Part shown: positions 25,333-38,441 of the stretch, piece by piece
Numbering within the stretch: position 1 is the stretch's first letter
How the letters are laid out: each line of letters starts with the position of its first letter
Assembly: GCF_910592395.1 (NCBI RefSeq)
Contig: NC_088315.1
Location: 12,900,501 to 12,964,500 of the forward strand
Length of the DNA stretch: 64,000 bases
Direction of reading: 5' to 3'
DNA from: Lineus longissimus
Taxonomy: Eukaryota; Nemertea; Pilidiophora; Heteronemertea; Lineidae
Notes under the pieces: generated by a model
Databases searched by the model: none
The model's input: the letters and a program-made list of their open reading frames with translations, nothing else
Told to the model about the DNA's origin: nothing
Translations under genes and position numbers: made by a program

Positions 25333-26245
25333 CGGATGACAACTTATTATCGCAGAATCTCGAAATTGTGCTCTCAGTTTGTTGAATCAGCCATCTTGAC
25401 TCTGTATAACCAAAATGAGCGTGATCCGTCACGACGATCGCCAACTCCAACTTTCATCGCCTGTAGTGTAATATCGCTAGTCGAATGACAACTTATCATC
25501 ACAGAGTCTCGAAATTGTGGTCTCAGTTTGTCCAATCGGTCATCTCGACTCTGTATAACTAAAATGAGCGGGATCAGTCGCGACGAGCGCCATCACCAAC
25601 CGACTTTCATCGCCAGTAGTGTAATATCGCTAGTCGAATGACAACTTATCATCACAGAATCTCGAAATTGCGGTCTCCGTTTGTCCAATCGGTCATCTCG
25701 ACTCTGTATAACCAAAATGAGCGTGATCGGTCGCGACGAGCGCCATCGCCAACCGACTTTCATCGCCAGTAGTGTAATATCGCTAGTCGAATAACAACTT
25801 ATCATCACAGAGTCTCGAAATTGTGGTCTCAGTTTGTCCAATCGGTCATCTCGACTCTGTATAACCAAAATGAGCGGGATCATTCGCGACGAGAGCCATC
25901 GCCAACCGACCTGAATGCCAGTAGTGTAATATCGCTAGTCGAATGACAACTTATCATCACAGAATCTCGAAATTGCGGTCTCAGTTTGTCAAATCGGTCA
26001 TCTCAACTCTGTATAACCAAAATGAGTGTGATCAGTCGCGACGAGCACTATCGCCATCCGACTTTCATCGCCAGTAGTGTAATATCGCTAGTCGGATGAC
26101 AACTTATTATCGCAGAATCTCGAAATTGTGCTCTCAGTTTGTTGAATCAGCCATCTTGACTCTGTATAACCAAAATGAGCGGGATCAGTCGCGACGAGTG
26201 CCATCGCCAACCGATTTTCATCCCCAGTAGTGTAATATCAATAGT
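25333..26245 (+). repeat. HOR, 913-bp unit, copy 1 (6 monomers)
   Basis: It is marked by a 4-bp-shortened monomer (gatcgccaactccaac, near 25436) and by the change gtgatccgtcacgac. Both recur 913 bp later. The length equals six 153-bp monomers minus 4 bp and minus 1 bp (gacctgaatgccag, near 25910). Confidence 0.82.
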
Positions 26246-27158
26246 CGGATGACAACTTATTATCGCAGAATCTCGAAATTGTGCTCTCAGTTTGTTGAAT
26301 CAGCCATCTTGACTCTGTATAACCAAAATGAGCGTGATCCGTCACGACGATCGCCAACTCCAACTTTCATCGCCTGTAGTGTAATATCGCTAGTCAAATG
26401 ACAACTTATCATCACAGAGTCTCGAAATTGTGGTCTCAGTTTGTCCAATCGGTCATCTCGACTCTGTATAACTAAAATGAGCGGGATCAGTCGCGACGAG
26501 CGCCATCACCAACCGACTTTCATCGCCAGTAGTGTAATATCGCTAGTCGAATGACAACTTATCATCACAGAATCTCGAAATTGCGGTCTCCGTTTGTCCA
26601 ATCGGTCATCTCAACTCTGTATAACCAAAATGAGCGTGATCGGTCGCGACGAGCGCCATCGCCAACCGACTTTCATCGCCAGTAGTGTAATATCGCTAGT
26701 CGAATGACAACTTATCATCACAGAGTCTCGAAATTGTGGTCTCAGTTTGTCCAATCGGTCATCTCGACTCTGTATAACCAAAATGAGCGGGATCATTCGC
26801 GACGAGAACCATCGCCAACCGACCTGAATCGCCAGTAGTGTAATATCGCTAGTCGAATGACAACTTATCATCACAGAATCTCGAAATTGCGGTCTCAGTT
26901 TGTCAAATCGGTCATCTCAACTCTGTATAACCAAAATGAGTGTGATCAGTCGCGACGAGCACTATCGCCAACCGACTTTCATCGCCAGTAGTGTAATATC
27001 GCTAGTCGGATGACAAGTTATTATCGCAGAATCTCGAAATTGTGCTCTCAGTTTGTTGAATCAGCCATCTTGACTCTGTATAACCAAAATGAGCGGGATC
27101 AGTCGCGACGAGTGCCATCGCCAACCGATTTTCATCGCCAGTAGTGAAATATCACTAG
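26246..27158 (+). repeat. HOR, 913-bp unit, copy 2
   Basis: It repeats the gatcgccaactccaac monomer (near 26349). Here the gacctgaatcgccag monomer (near 26820) has regained, or never lost, the base missing in copy 1. The second half overlaps the start of the 1,649-bp HOR. Confidence 0.8.
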
Positions 27159-28168
27159 TCGGATGACAACTTATTATCGCAGAATCTCGAAATTGTGCTC
27201 TCAGTTTGTTGAATCAGCCATCCTGACTCTGTATAACCAAAATGAGTGGGATCAGTCGCGACGAGTGCCATCGCCAACCGACTTTCATCGCCAGTAGTGT
27301 AATATCGCTAGTCGAATGACAACTTATCATCACAGAATCTCGAAATTGCGGTCTCAGTTTGTCCAATCGGTCATCTCGACTCTGTATAACCAAAATGAGC
27401 GTGATCGGTCGCGACGAGCACCATCGCCAACCGACTTTCATCGCCAGTAGTGTAATATCGCTAGTCGGATGACAACTTATTATCGCAGAATCTCGAAATT
27501 GTGCTCTCAGTTTGTTGAATCAGCCATCTTGACTCTGTATAACCAAAATGAGCGTGATCGGTCACGACGATCGCCATCGCCGACCGACTTTCATCGCCAG
27601 TAGTGCAATATCGCTATCGAATGACAACTTATCATCACAGAATCTCGAAATTGCGGTCTCAGTTTGTCCAATCGGTCATCTCGACTCTGTATATATCGCC
27701 GAACGACTTTCATCGCCAGTAGTGTAATATCGCTAGTCGAATGACAACTTATCATCACAGAATCTCGAAATTGCGGTCTCAGTTTGTCCAATCGGTCATC
27801 TCGACTCTGTATAACCAAAATGAGCGTGATCGGTCGCGACGTGCACCATCGCCAACCGACTTTCATCGCCAGTAGTGTAATATCGCTAGTCGGATGACAA
27901 CTTATTATCGCAGAATCTCGAAATTGTGCTCTCAGTTTGTTGAATCAGCCATCTTGACTCTGTATAACCAAAATGAGCGTGATCGGTCACGACGATCGAC
28001 ATCGCCGACCGACTTTCATCGCCAGTAGTGCAATATCGCTAGTCGAATGACAACTTATCATCACAGAGTCTCGAAATTGTGGTGTCAGTTTGTCCAATCG
28101 GTCATCTCGACTCTGTATAACCAAAATGAGCGGGATCATTCGCGACGAGAGCCATCGCCAACCGACCT
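26520..28168 (+). repeat. HOR, 1,649-bp unit, copy 1 (10 monomers plus one truncated)
   Basis: Distinctive variants recur 1,649 bp downstream: ggtctccgtttgtcc (26586 and 28235), aatgagtgggatcag (27241 and 28890) and the 119-bp truncated monomer (27591 and 29240). The length fits ten full monomers plus the truncated one. Confidence 0.9.
27591..27709 (+). repeat. Truncated monomer (119 bp), junction variant gccgaacgac
   Basis: The sequence goes from gactctgtata directly to tatcgccgaacgac, skipping the accaaaatgagcg...cgagcgcc segment: 34 bases lost and one T present, net 33. The flanking ctatcga form removes one more base. Confidence 0.9.
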
Positions 28169-29817
28169 GAATCGCCAGTAGTGTAATATCGCTAGTCGAA
28201 TGACAACTTATCATCACAGAATCTCGAAATTGCGGTCTCCGTTTGTCCAATCGGTCATCTCAACTCTGTATAACCAAAATGAGCGTGATCGGTCGCGACG
28301 AGCGCCATCGCCAACCGACTTTCATCGCCAGTAGTGTAATATCGCTAGTCGAATGACAACTTATCATCACAGAGTCTCGAAATTGTGGTCTCAGTTTGTC
28401 CAATCGGTCATCTCGACTCTGTATAACCAAAATGAGCGGGATCATTCGCGACGAGAACCATCGCCAACCGACCTGAATCGCCAGTAGTGTAATATCGCTA
28501 GTCGAATGACAACTTATCATCACAGAATCTCGAAATTGCGGTCTCAGTTTGTCAAATCGGTCATCTCAACTCTGTATAACCAAAATGAGTGTGATCAGTC
28601 GCGACGAGCACTATCGCCAACCGACTTTCATCGCCAGTAGTGTAATATCGCTAGTCGGATGACAAGTTATTATCGCAGAATCTCGAAATTGTGCTCTCAG
28701 TTTGTTGAATCAGCCATCTTGACTCTGTATAACCAAAATGAGCGGGATCAGTCGCGACGAGTGCCATCGCCAACCGATTTTCATCGCCAGTAGTGTAATA
28801 TCACTAGTCGGATGACAACTTATTATCGCAGAATCTCGAAATTGTGCTCTCAGTTTGTTGAATCAGCCATCTTGACTCTGTATAACCAAAATGAGTGGGA
28901 TCAGTCGCGACGAGTGCCATCGCCAACCGACTTTCATCCCCAGTAGTGTAATATCGCTAGTCGAATGACAACTTATCATCACAGAATCTCGAAATTGCGG
29001 TCTCAGTTTGTCCAATCGGTCATCTCGACTCTGTATAACCAAAATGAGCGTGATCGGTCGCGACGAGCACCATCGCCAACCGACTTTCATCGCCAGTAGT
29101 GTAATATCGCTAGTCGGATGACAACTTATTATCGCAGAATCTCGAAATTGTGCTCTCAGTTTGTTGAATCAGCCATCTTGACTCTGTATAACCAAAATGA
29201 GCGTGATCGGTCACGACGATCGCCATCGCCGACCGACTTTCATCGCCAGTAGTGCAATATCGCTATCGAATGACAACTTATCATCACAGAATCTCGAAAT
29301 TGCGGTCTCAGTTTGTCCAATCGGTCATCTCGACTCTGTATATATCGCCGAACGACTTTCATCGCCAGTAGTGTAATATCGCTAGTCGAATGACAACTTA
29401 TCTTCACAGAATCTCGAAATTGCGGTCGCAGTTTGTCCAATCGGTCATCTCGACTCTGTATAACCAAAATGAGCGTGATCGGTCGCGACGTGCACCTTCG
29501 CCAACCGACTTTCATCGCCAGTAGTGTAATATCGCTAGTCGGATGACAACTTATTATCGCAGAATCTCGAAATTGTGCTCTCAGTTTGTTGAATCAGCCA
29601 TCTTGACTCTGTATAACCAAAATGAGCGTGATCGGTCACGACGATCGACATCGCCGACCGACTTTCATCGCCAGTAGTGCAATATCGCTAGTCGAATGAC
29701 AACTTATCATCACAGAGTCTCGAAATTGTGGTGTCAGTTTGTCCAATCGGTCATCTCGACTCTGTATAACCAAAATGAGCGGGATCATTCGCGACGAGAG
29801 CCATCGCCAACCGACCT
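28169..29817 (+). repeat. HOR, 1,649-bp unit, copy 2
   Basis: It is a full copy of the previous unit with scattered substitutions, such as acttatcttcacag near 29400 and ggtcgcagtttg near 29425. Both of these recur in copy 3, so copies 2 and 3 are closer relatives than copies 1 and 2. Confidence 0.9.
29240..29358 (+). repeat. Truncated monomer (119 bp), junction variant gccgaacgac
   Basis: It has the same deletion junction and downstream variant as 27591-27709, at the 1,649-bp HOR offset. Confidence 0.9.
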
Positions 29818-31120
29818 GAATCGCCAGTAGTGTAATATCGCTAGTCGAATGACAACTTATCATCACAGAATCTCGAAATTGCGGTCTCAGTTTGTCAAAT
29901 CGGTCATCTCAACTCTGTATAACCAAAATGAGTGTGATCAGTCGCGACGAGCACTATCGCCAACCGACTTTCATCGCCAGTAGTGTAATATCGCTAGTCG
30001 GATGACAAGTTATTATCGCAGAATCTCGAAATTGTGCTCTCAGTTTGTTGAATCAGCCATCTTGACTCTGTATAACCAAAATGAGCGGGATCAGTCGCGA
30101 CGAGTGCCATCGCCAACCGATTTTCATCGCCAGTAGTGTAATATCACTAGTCGGATGACAATTTATTATCGCAGAATCTCGAAATTGTGCTCTCAGTTTG
30201 TTGAATCAGCCATCTTGACTCTGTATAACCAAAATGAGTGGGATCAGTCGCGACGAGTGCCATCGCCAACCGACTTTCATCGCCAGTAGTGTAATATCGC
30301 TAGTCGAATGACAACTTATCATCACAGAATCTCGAAATTGCGGTCTCAGTTTGTCCAATCGGTCATCTCGACTCTGTATAACCAAAATGAGCGTGATCGG
30401 TCGCGACGAGCACCATCGCCAACCGACTTTCATCGCCAGTAGTGTAATATCGCTAGTCGGATGACAACTTATTATCGCAGAATCTCGAAATTGTGCTCTC
30501 ACTTTGTTGAAACAGCCATCTTGACTCTGTATAACCAAAATGAGCGTGATCGGTCACGACGATCGCCATCGCCGACCGACTTTCATCGCCAGTAGTGCAA
30601 TATCGCTATCGAATGACAACTTATCATCACAGAATCTCGAAATTGCGGTCTCAGTTTGTCCAATCGGTCATCTCGACTCTGTATATATCGCCGAACGACT
30701 TTCATCGCCAGTAGTGTAATATCGCTAGTCGAATGACAACTTATCTTCACAGAATCTCGAAATTGCGGTCGCAGTTTGTCCAATCGGTCATCTCGACTCT
30801 GTATAACCAAAATGAGCGTGATCGGTCGCGACGTGCACCATCGCCAACCGACTTTCATCGCCAGTAGTGTAATATCGCTAGTCGGATGACAACTTATTAT
30901 TGCAGAATCTCGAAATTGTGCTCTCAGTTTGTTGAATCAGCCATCTTGACTCTGTATAACCAAAATGAGCGTGATCGGTCACGACGATCGACATCGCCGA
31001 CCGACTTTCATCGCCAGTAGTGCAATATCGCTAGTCGAATGACAACTTATCATCACAGAGTCTCGAAATCGTGGTGTCAGTTTGTCCAATCGGTCATCTG
31101 GACTCTGTATGACCAAAATG
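29818..31120 (+). repeat. HOR, 1,649-bp family, shortened copy 3 (offset 1,343 bp)
   Basis: It aligns with 28475-29778 at an offset of 1,343 bp. That is exactly 306 bp, or two 153-bp monomers, less than the 1,649-bp period, so this copy lacks the first two monomers of the unit. It shares acttatcttcacag and ggtcgcagtttg with copy 2. Homology ends near 31120, where cgggatcattcgc becomes cgggatcagtcgc. Confidence 0.87.
30583..30701 (+). repeat. Truncated monomer (119 bp), junction variant gccgaacgac
   Basis: It has the same deletion junction, at an offset of 1,343 bp from the previous copy. Confidence 0.9.
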
Positions 31121-32547
31121 AGCGGGATCAGTCGCAACGAGCGCTATCGCCAACTGACTTTCATCGCCAGTAGTGTAATATCGCTAGTCGAATGACAACT
31201 CATCATCACAGAATCTCGAAATTGCGGTGTCAGTTTGTCCAATCGGTCATCTCGACTCTGTATAACAAAAATGAGCGTGATCGGTCGCGACAAGCACCAT
31301 CCCCGACCAACTTTCATCGCCAGTAGTGTAATATCGCTATCGAATGGCAACTTATCATCGCAGAATCTTGAAATTGTGGTCTCAGTTTGTCGAATTCGTC
31401 ATTTCGGCCCCGTATAACCATAATGAACAAGATCGGTCGCGACGAGCGCCATCGCCGACCGACTTTCATCGCCAGTAGTGCAATATCGCTATCGAATGAC
31501 AACTTATCATCGCAGATTCTTGAAATTGTGGTCTCAGTTTGTCGAATTTGGTCATTTTGGCTCAGTATAACTAAAATGAGTGTGATCAGTCGCGACGAGC
31601 GCCATCGCCGACCGACTTTCATCGCCAGTAGTGTAATATCGCTAGTCGAATGACAACTTTTCATTGCAGAATCTCGAAATTGTGGTCTCAGTTTGTCCAA
31701 TCGGTCATCTCGACTCTGTATAACCAAAATGAGCGAGATCATTCGCGACGAGAGCCATCGCCAACCGACTTTCATCGCCAGTAGTGTAATATCGCTAGTC
31801 GAATGACAACTTATCATCGCAGAATCTCGAAATTGCGGTCTCAGTTTGTCCAATCGGTCATCTCGACTCTGTATAACCAAAATGAGTGTGATCGGTCGCG
31901 ACGAGCACCATCGCCAACCGACTTTCATCGCCAGTAGTGTAATATCGCTAGTCGGATGACAACTTATTATCGCAGAATCTCGAAATTGTGCTCTCAGTTT
32001 GTTGAATCAGCCATCTTGACTCTGTATAACCAAAATGAGCGGGATCAGTCGCGACGAGTGCCATCACCAACCGACTTTCATTGCCAGTAGTGTAATATCG
32101 CTAGTCGAATGACAACTTATCATCACAGAATCTCGAAATTGCGGTCTCAGTTTGTCCAATCGGTCATCTCGACTCTGTATAACCAAAATGAGCGTGATCG
32201 GTCGCGACGAGCACCATCGCCAAACGACTTTCATCGCCAGTAGTGTAATATCGCTAGTCGGATGACAACTTATTATCGCAGAATCTCGAAATTGTGCTCC
32301 TAGTTTGTTGAATCAGCCATCTTGACTCTGTATAACCAAAATGAGCGTGATCGGTCACGACGATCGACATCGCCGACCGACTTTCATCGCCAGTAGTGCA
32401 ATATCGCTAGTCGAATGACAACTTATCATCAGAGAGTCTCGAAATTGTGGTGTCAGTTTGTCCAATCGGTCATCTCGACTCTGTATACCCAAAATGAGCG
32501 TGATCGGTGGCGACGAGCACCATCCCCGACCAACTTTCATCGCCAGT
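31121..32547 (+). repeat. Satellite segment with a distant copy at 43.8 kb
   Basis: The part from about 31.06 to 31.64 kb matches 43.80-44.38 kb at an offset of 12,737 bp, including the tcatctggactctg change and the marker and aatttggtcatttt monomers in the same order. The rest consists of ordinary monomers similar to 44.4-45.0 kb. No gene is visible. Confidence 0.78.
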
Positions 32548-33256
32548 AGTGCAATATTGCTATTGAATGACAACTTATCATCGCAGAATCTCGAAATTGT
32601 GTTCTCTGTTTGTTCAATTGGGCATCTCGACTCTGTATAACCAAAATTAGCGTGATCGGTCGCGACGAGCGCCATCGCCGACCGACCATCATTGCCAGTA
32701 GTCTTATATCGTTAGTCGAATGACAACTTATTATCGCAGAATCTCGAAATGGTGGTCTCAGTTTCTCCAATCGGGCAATTCTACTCTTTAAGCAAAATGA
32801 GTGTGATTGGTCACGACGAGCGCCATTGCCTAACCGACTTTCATCGCCAGTAGTGTAATATCGCTAGTCGGATGACAACTTATTATCGCAGAATCTCGAA
32901 ATTGGTCTCTCAGTTTGTTGAATCAGCCATCTTGACTCTGTATAACCAAAATGAGCGTGATCGGTCACGACGAGCGCCATCGCCAACTGACTTTCATCGC
33001 CAGTAGTGCAATATCGCTATCGAATATAACTCATCATCTCAGAATCTTGAAATTGCCTTTTCAGTTTTACCATCGGTCATCACGACTCTGCATATCCAAA
33101 GTGAGCGTGATCGGTCGTGATGAGCACCATCGCCGACTAACTTTTATCGCCAGTAGTGCAATATCGCTATCGAATGACAACTTATCATCACAGAATCTCG
33201 AAATTGTGCTCTCAGTTTGTCGAATTGGTCATCTCGGCCCTGTATAAGCAAAATGA
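32548..33256 (+). repeat. Diverged monomer cluster, copy 1 of a long-range duplication
   Basis: This cluster holds the rarest subtypes together: gtgttctctgtttgttcaat, cttatatcgttagtcg, ctctttaagcaaaatgag and the cagttttaccatcgg monomer. The same order occurs at 38442-39150, an offset of 5,894 bp. Similar monomers occur singly in the first 10 kb of the window. Confidence 0.85.
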
Positions 33257-34499
33257 GCGTGATCGGTCGCGACGATTGCCATCGCCGACCGACTTTCATC
33301 GCCAGTAGTGCAATATCGCTAGTCGAATGACAACTTATCATCACAGAGTCTCGAAATTGTGGTCTCAGTTTGTCCAATCGGTCATCTCGACTATGTATAA
33401 CTTAAATGAGCGGGATCAGTCGCGACGAGCGCCATCGCCAACCGACTTTCATCGCCAGTAGTGTAATATCGCTAGGCGAATGACAACTTATCATCACAGA
33501 ATCTCGAAATTGCGGTCTCAGTTTGTCCAATCGGTCATCTCGACTCTGTATAACCAAAATGAGCGTGATCGGTCGCGACGAGCTGCATCATCAACCGACT
33601 TTCATCACCAGTAGTGTAATATGGCTAGTCGGATAACAACTTATTATCGCAGAATCTCGAAATTGTGCTCTCAGTTTGTCAAATCGGTCATCTCGGCCCT
33701 GTATAACCAAAATGAGCGTGATCGGTCGCGACGAGCGCAATCGCCGACCAACTTTCATCGCCAGTAGTGTAATATCGCTAGTCTAATGACAACTTATAAT
33801 CGCAGAATCTTAAAATTGTGGTCTCAGTTTGTTCAATCGGGTATCTCGACTCTGCATAACCAAAATGAGTGTGATCAGTCGCGACGAGCGCCATCGCCGA
33901 CCGACCATCATCGCCTATAGTCTTATATTGTTAGTCTAATGACCACTTATCATCGCAGAATCTCGAAACTCTGGTCTCAATTTGTTGAATTGGTCATCTC
34001 GGCTCTGTATAACCAAAATGAGCGTGATCGGTCGTGACAAGCGTTATCGCCGACCGACCATCATCGCCAGTAGTCTTATTTCGTTAGTCAAATGACAACT
34101 TATCATCACAGAGTCTCGAAATTGTGGTCTCAGTTTGTCCAATCGGTCATCTCGACTCTGTATAACCAAAATGAGCGGGATCGGTCACGACGATCGCCAT
34201 CGCCGACCGACTTTCATCGCCAGTAGTGCAATATCGCTATCGAATGACAACTTATCATCGCAGAATCTTGAAATTGTGGTCTCAGTTTGGTGAATTTGGT
34301 CATTTTGGCTCAGTATAACTAAAATGAGTGTGATCAGTCGCGACGAGCGCCATCGCCGACCGACTTTCATCGCCAGTAGTGTAATATTGCTAGTCGAATG
34401 ATAACTTATCATCACAGACTCTCGAAATTGCGGTCTCAGTTTGTCAAATCGGTCATCTCGACTCTGTATAAACAAAATGAGCGTGATCGGTCGCGACGA
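33257..34499 (+). repeat. Satellite segment, continuation of the long-range duplication
   Basis: Positions 33257-33790 align with 39912-40446 at an offset near 6,656 bp, sharing cgattgccatcgcc, gactatgtataac and cagtagtgtaatatggctag. Positions 33.9-34.4 kb align with 40.6-41.3 kb. The larger offset compared with the 5,894 bp upstream implies about five extra monomers in the second copy, located near 39.15-39.90 kb. Confidence 0.78.
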
Positions 34500-35131
34500 G
34501 CACCATCACCAACCGACTTTCATCGCCAGTAGTGTAATATCGCTAGTCGGATGACAACTTATCATCACAGAGTCTCGAAATTGTGGTCTCAGTTTGTCCA
34601 ATCGGTCATCTCGACTCTGTATAACCAAAATGAGCGGGATCATTCGCGACGAGAGCCATCGCCAACCGACTTTCATCGCCAGTAGTGTAATATCGCTAGT
34701 CGAATGACAACTCATCATCACAGAATCTCGAAATTGCGGTCTCAGTTTGTCCAATCGGTCATCTCGACTCTGTATAACCAAAATGAGCGTGATTGGTCGC
34801 GACGAGCGCCATCGCCAACCGACTTTCATCGCCAGTAGTGTAATATCGCTAGTCGAATGACTACTTATCATCACAGAATCTCGAAATTGCGGTCTCAGTT
34901 TGTCCAATCGGTCATCTCGACTCTGTATAACCAAAATGAGCGTGATCGGTCGCGACATGCGCCATCGCCAACCGACTTTCATCGCCAGTAGTGTAATATC
35001 GCTAGTCGAATGACAACTTATCATCACAGAGTCTCGAAATTGTGGTCTCAGTTTGTCCAATCGGTCATCTCGACTCTGTATAACCAAAATGAGCGTGATC
35101 ATTCGCGACGAGAGCCATCGCCAACCGACTT

Positions 35132-35251
35132 TCATCGCCAGTAGTGTAATATCGCTAGTCGAATGACAACTTATCATCACAGAATCTCGAAATTGCGGTC
35201 TCAGTTTGTCCAATCGGTCATCTCGACTCTGTATATATCGCCGACCGACTT
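35132..35251 (+). repeat. Truncated monomer (120 bp), junction variant gccgaccgac
   Basis: It has the same gtatatatcgcc junction as the 27-31 kb copies, but with gaccgac downstream and the full ctagtcga form. Confidence 0.9.
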
Positions 35252-36934
35252 TCATCGCCAGTAGTGTAATATCGCTAGTCGAATGACAACTTATCATCAC
35301 AGAATCTCGAAATTGCGGTCTCAGTTTGTCCAATCGGTCATTTCGACTCTGTATAACCAAAATAAGCGTGATCGGTCACGACGTGCACCATCGCCAACCG
35401 ACTTTCATCGCCAGTAGTGTAACATCGCTAGTCGGATGACAACTTATTATCGCAGAATCTTGAAATTGTGCTCTCAGTTTGTTGAATCAGCCATCTTGAC
35501 TCTGTATAACCAAAATGAGCGTGATCGGTCACGACGATCGACATCGCCGACCGACTTTCATCGCCAGTAGTGTAATATCGCTAGTCGGATGACAACTTAT
35601 CATCACAGAGTCTCGAAATTGTGGTCTCAGTTTGTCCAATCGGTCATCTCGACTCTGTATAACCAAAATGAGCGGGATCATTCGCGACGAGAGCCATCGC
35701 CAACCGACTTTCATCGCCAGTAGTGTAATATCGCTAGTCGAATGACAACTCATCATCACAGAATCTCGAAATTGCGGTCTCAGTTTGTCCAATCGGTCAT
35801 CTCGACTCTGTATAACCAAAATGAGCGTGATTGGTCGCGACGAGCGCCATCGCCAACCGACTTTCATCGCCAGTAGTGTAATATCGCTAGTCGAATGACA
35901 ACTTATCATCACAGAGTCTCGAAATTGTGGTCTCAGTTTGTCCAATCGGACATCTCGACTCTGTATAACCAAAATGAGCGGGATCATTCGCGACGAGAGC
36001 CATCGCCAACCGACTTTCATTGCCAGTAGTGTAATATCGCTAGTCGAATGACAACTTATCATCACAGAATCTCAAAATTGCGGTCTCAGTTTGTCCAATC
36101 GGTCATCTCGACTCTGTATAACCAAAATGAGCGTGATCGGTCGCGATGAGCACCTTCGCCAACCGACTTTCATCGCCAGTAGTGTAATATCGCTAGTCGG
36201 ATGACAACTTATTATCGCAGAATCTCGAAATTGTGCTCTCTGTTTGTTGAATCAGCCATCTCGACTCTGTATAACCAAAATGAGCGTGATCGGTCACGAC
36301 GATCGCCATCGCCGACCGACTTTCATCGCCAGTAGTGCAATATCGCTATCGAATGACAACTTATCATCGCAGAATCTTAAAACTGTGGTCTCAGTTTGTC
36401 GAATTTGGTCATTTTGGCTCAGTATAACTAAAATGAGTGTGATCTGTCGTGACGAGCGCCATCGCCGACCGACTTTCATCGCCAGTAGTGTAATATTGCT
36501 AGTCGAATGATAACTTATCATCACAGACTCTCGAAATTGCGGTCTCAGTTTGTCCAATCGGTCATCTCGACTCTGTATAACCAAAATGAGCGGGATCAGT
36601 CGCGACGAGTGCCATCGCCAACCGACTTTTATCGCCAGTAGTGTAATATCGCTAGTCGAATGACTACTTATCATCACAGAATCTCGAAATTGCGGTCTCA
36701 GTTTGTCCAATCGGTCATCTCGACTCTGTATAACCAAAATGAGCGTGATCGGTCGCGACATGCGCCATCGCCAACCGACTTTCATCGCCAGTAGTGTAAT
36801 ATCGCTAGTCGAATGACAACTTATCATCACAGAGTCTCGAAATTGTGGTCTCAGTTTGTCCAATCGGTCATCTCGACTCTGTATAACCAAAATGAGCGGG
36901 ATCATTCGCGACGAGAGCCATCGCCAACCGACTT

Positions 36935-37054
36935 TCATCGCCAGTAGTGTAATATCGCTAGTCGAATGACAACTTATCATCACAGAATCTCGAAATTGCG
37001 GTCTCAGTTTGTCCAATCGGTCATCTCGACTCTGTATATATCGCCGACCGACTT
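36935..37054 (+). repeat. Truncated monomer (120 bp), junction variant gccgaccgac
   Basis: It has the same junction at the 1,803-bp HOR offset from 35132-35251. Confidence 0.9.
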
Positions 37055-37400
37055 TCATCGCCAGTAGTGTAATATCGCTAGTCGAATGACAACTTATCAT
37101 CACAGAATCTCGAAATTGCGGTCTCAGTTTGTCCAATCGGTCATTTCGACTCTGTATAACCAAAATAAGCGTGATCGGTCACGACGTGCACCATCGCCAA
37201 CCGACTTTCATCGCCAGTAGTGTAACATCGCTAGTCGGATGACAACTTATTATCGCAGAATCTTGAAATTGTGCTCTCAGTTTGTTGAATCAGCCATCTT
37301 GACTCTGTATAACCAAAATGAGCGTGATCGGTCACGACGATCGACATCGCCGACCGACTTTCATCGCCAGTAGTGCAATATCGCTAGTCGAATGACAACT

Positions 37401-38441
37401 TATCATCACAGAGTCTCGAAATTGTGGTCTCAGTTTGTCCAATCGGTCATCTCGACTCTGTATAACTAAAATGAGCGGGATCAGTCGCGACGAGTGCCAT
37501 CGCCAACCAACTTTCATCGCCAGTAGTGTAATATTGCTAGTCCAATGACAACTTATCATCACAGAGTCTCGAAATTGTGGTCTCAGTTTGTCCAATCGGT
37601 CATCTCGACTCTGTATAACCAAAATGAGCGGGATCATTCGCGACGAGAGCCATCGCCAACCGACTTTCATCGCCAGTAGTGTAATATCGCTAGTCGAATG
37701 ACAACTTATCATCACAGAATCTCGAAATTGCGGTCTCAGTTTGTCCAATCGGTCATCTCGACTCTGTATAACCAAAATGAGCGTGATCGGTCGCGACGAG
37801 CACCATCGCCAACCGACTTTCATCGCCAGTAGTGTAATATCGCTAGTCAGATGACAAGTTATTATCGCAGAATCTCGAAATTGTGCTCTCAGTTTGTTGA
37901 ATCAGCCATCTTGACTCTGTTTAACCAAAATGAGCGTGATCGGTCACGACGAGAGCCATCGCCGACTAACTTTCATTGCCAGTAGTGTAATATCGCTATC
38001 GAATGACAACTTATCATCGCAGAATCTTGAAATTGTGGTCTCAGTTTGTCGAATTCTTCATTTCGGCCCCGTATAACCATAATGAACAAGATCGGTCGCG
38101 ACGAGCGCCATCGCCGACCGACTTTCATCGCCAGAAGTGCAATATCGCTATCGAATGACCACTTACCATCGCAGAATCTTGAAATTGTGGTCTCAGTTTG
38201 TCGAATTTGGTCATTTTGGCTCTGTAAAACTAAAATGAGTGTGAACAGTCGCGACGAGCGTCATCGCTGACCGACTTTCATCGCCAGTAGTGTAATATCG
38301 CTAGTCGAATGACAACTTATTATTGCAGAATCTCGAAATTGTGCTCTCAGTTTGTCGAATTAGCCATCTTCACCCTGTATAACCAAAATGAGCGTGATCG
38401 GTCGCGACAAGCGCCATCGCCAACTGACTTTCATCGCCAGT
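37401..38441 (+). repeat. Satellite monomers preceding the second diverged cluster
   Basis: Ordinary monomers with a marker monomer (near 38065) and an aatttggtcatttt monomer (near 38204). The monomer with cttcaccctgtataacc (near 38370) resembles the gggtgaagatggctg variant of the right arm. No gene is visible. Confidence 0.78.

Larger units (their letters stand above)
34500..37400 (+). repeat. Composite HOR block, offsets 1,803 and 1,038 bp
   Basis: Positions 34830-35570 recur at 36633-37373, an offset of 1,803 bp, which equals eleven 153-bp monomers plus one 120-bp monomer. The shared variants include gaatgactacttatc and gcgacatgcgccatc. Positions 34500-34830 recur near 35540-35870 at 1,038 bp, six monomers plus one 120-bp monomer. 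This is an interleaved repeat rather than a simple tandem one. Confidence 0.8.

Noticed and set aside
36294-37163. Open frames of 230-289 codons (also at 34506-35360, 46622-47407, 50563-51336, 52506-53270) as genes for a repeat protein
   Set aside because: They are translations of the satellite itself, start and stop wherever monomer indels shift the frame, have no constant length, and change strand with the array at the gap. No codon-level constraint is visible by eye.
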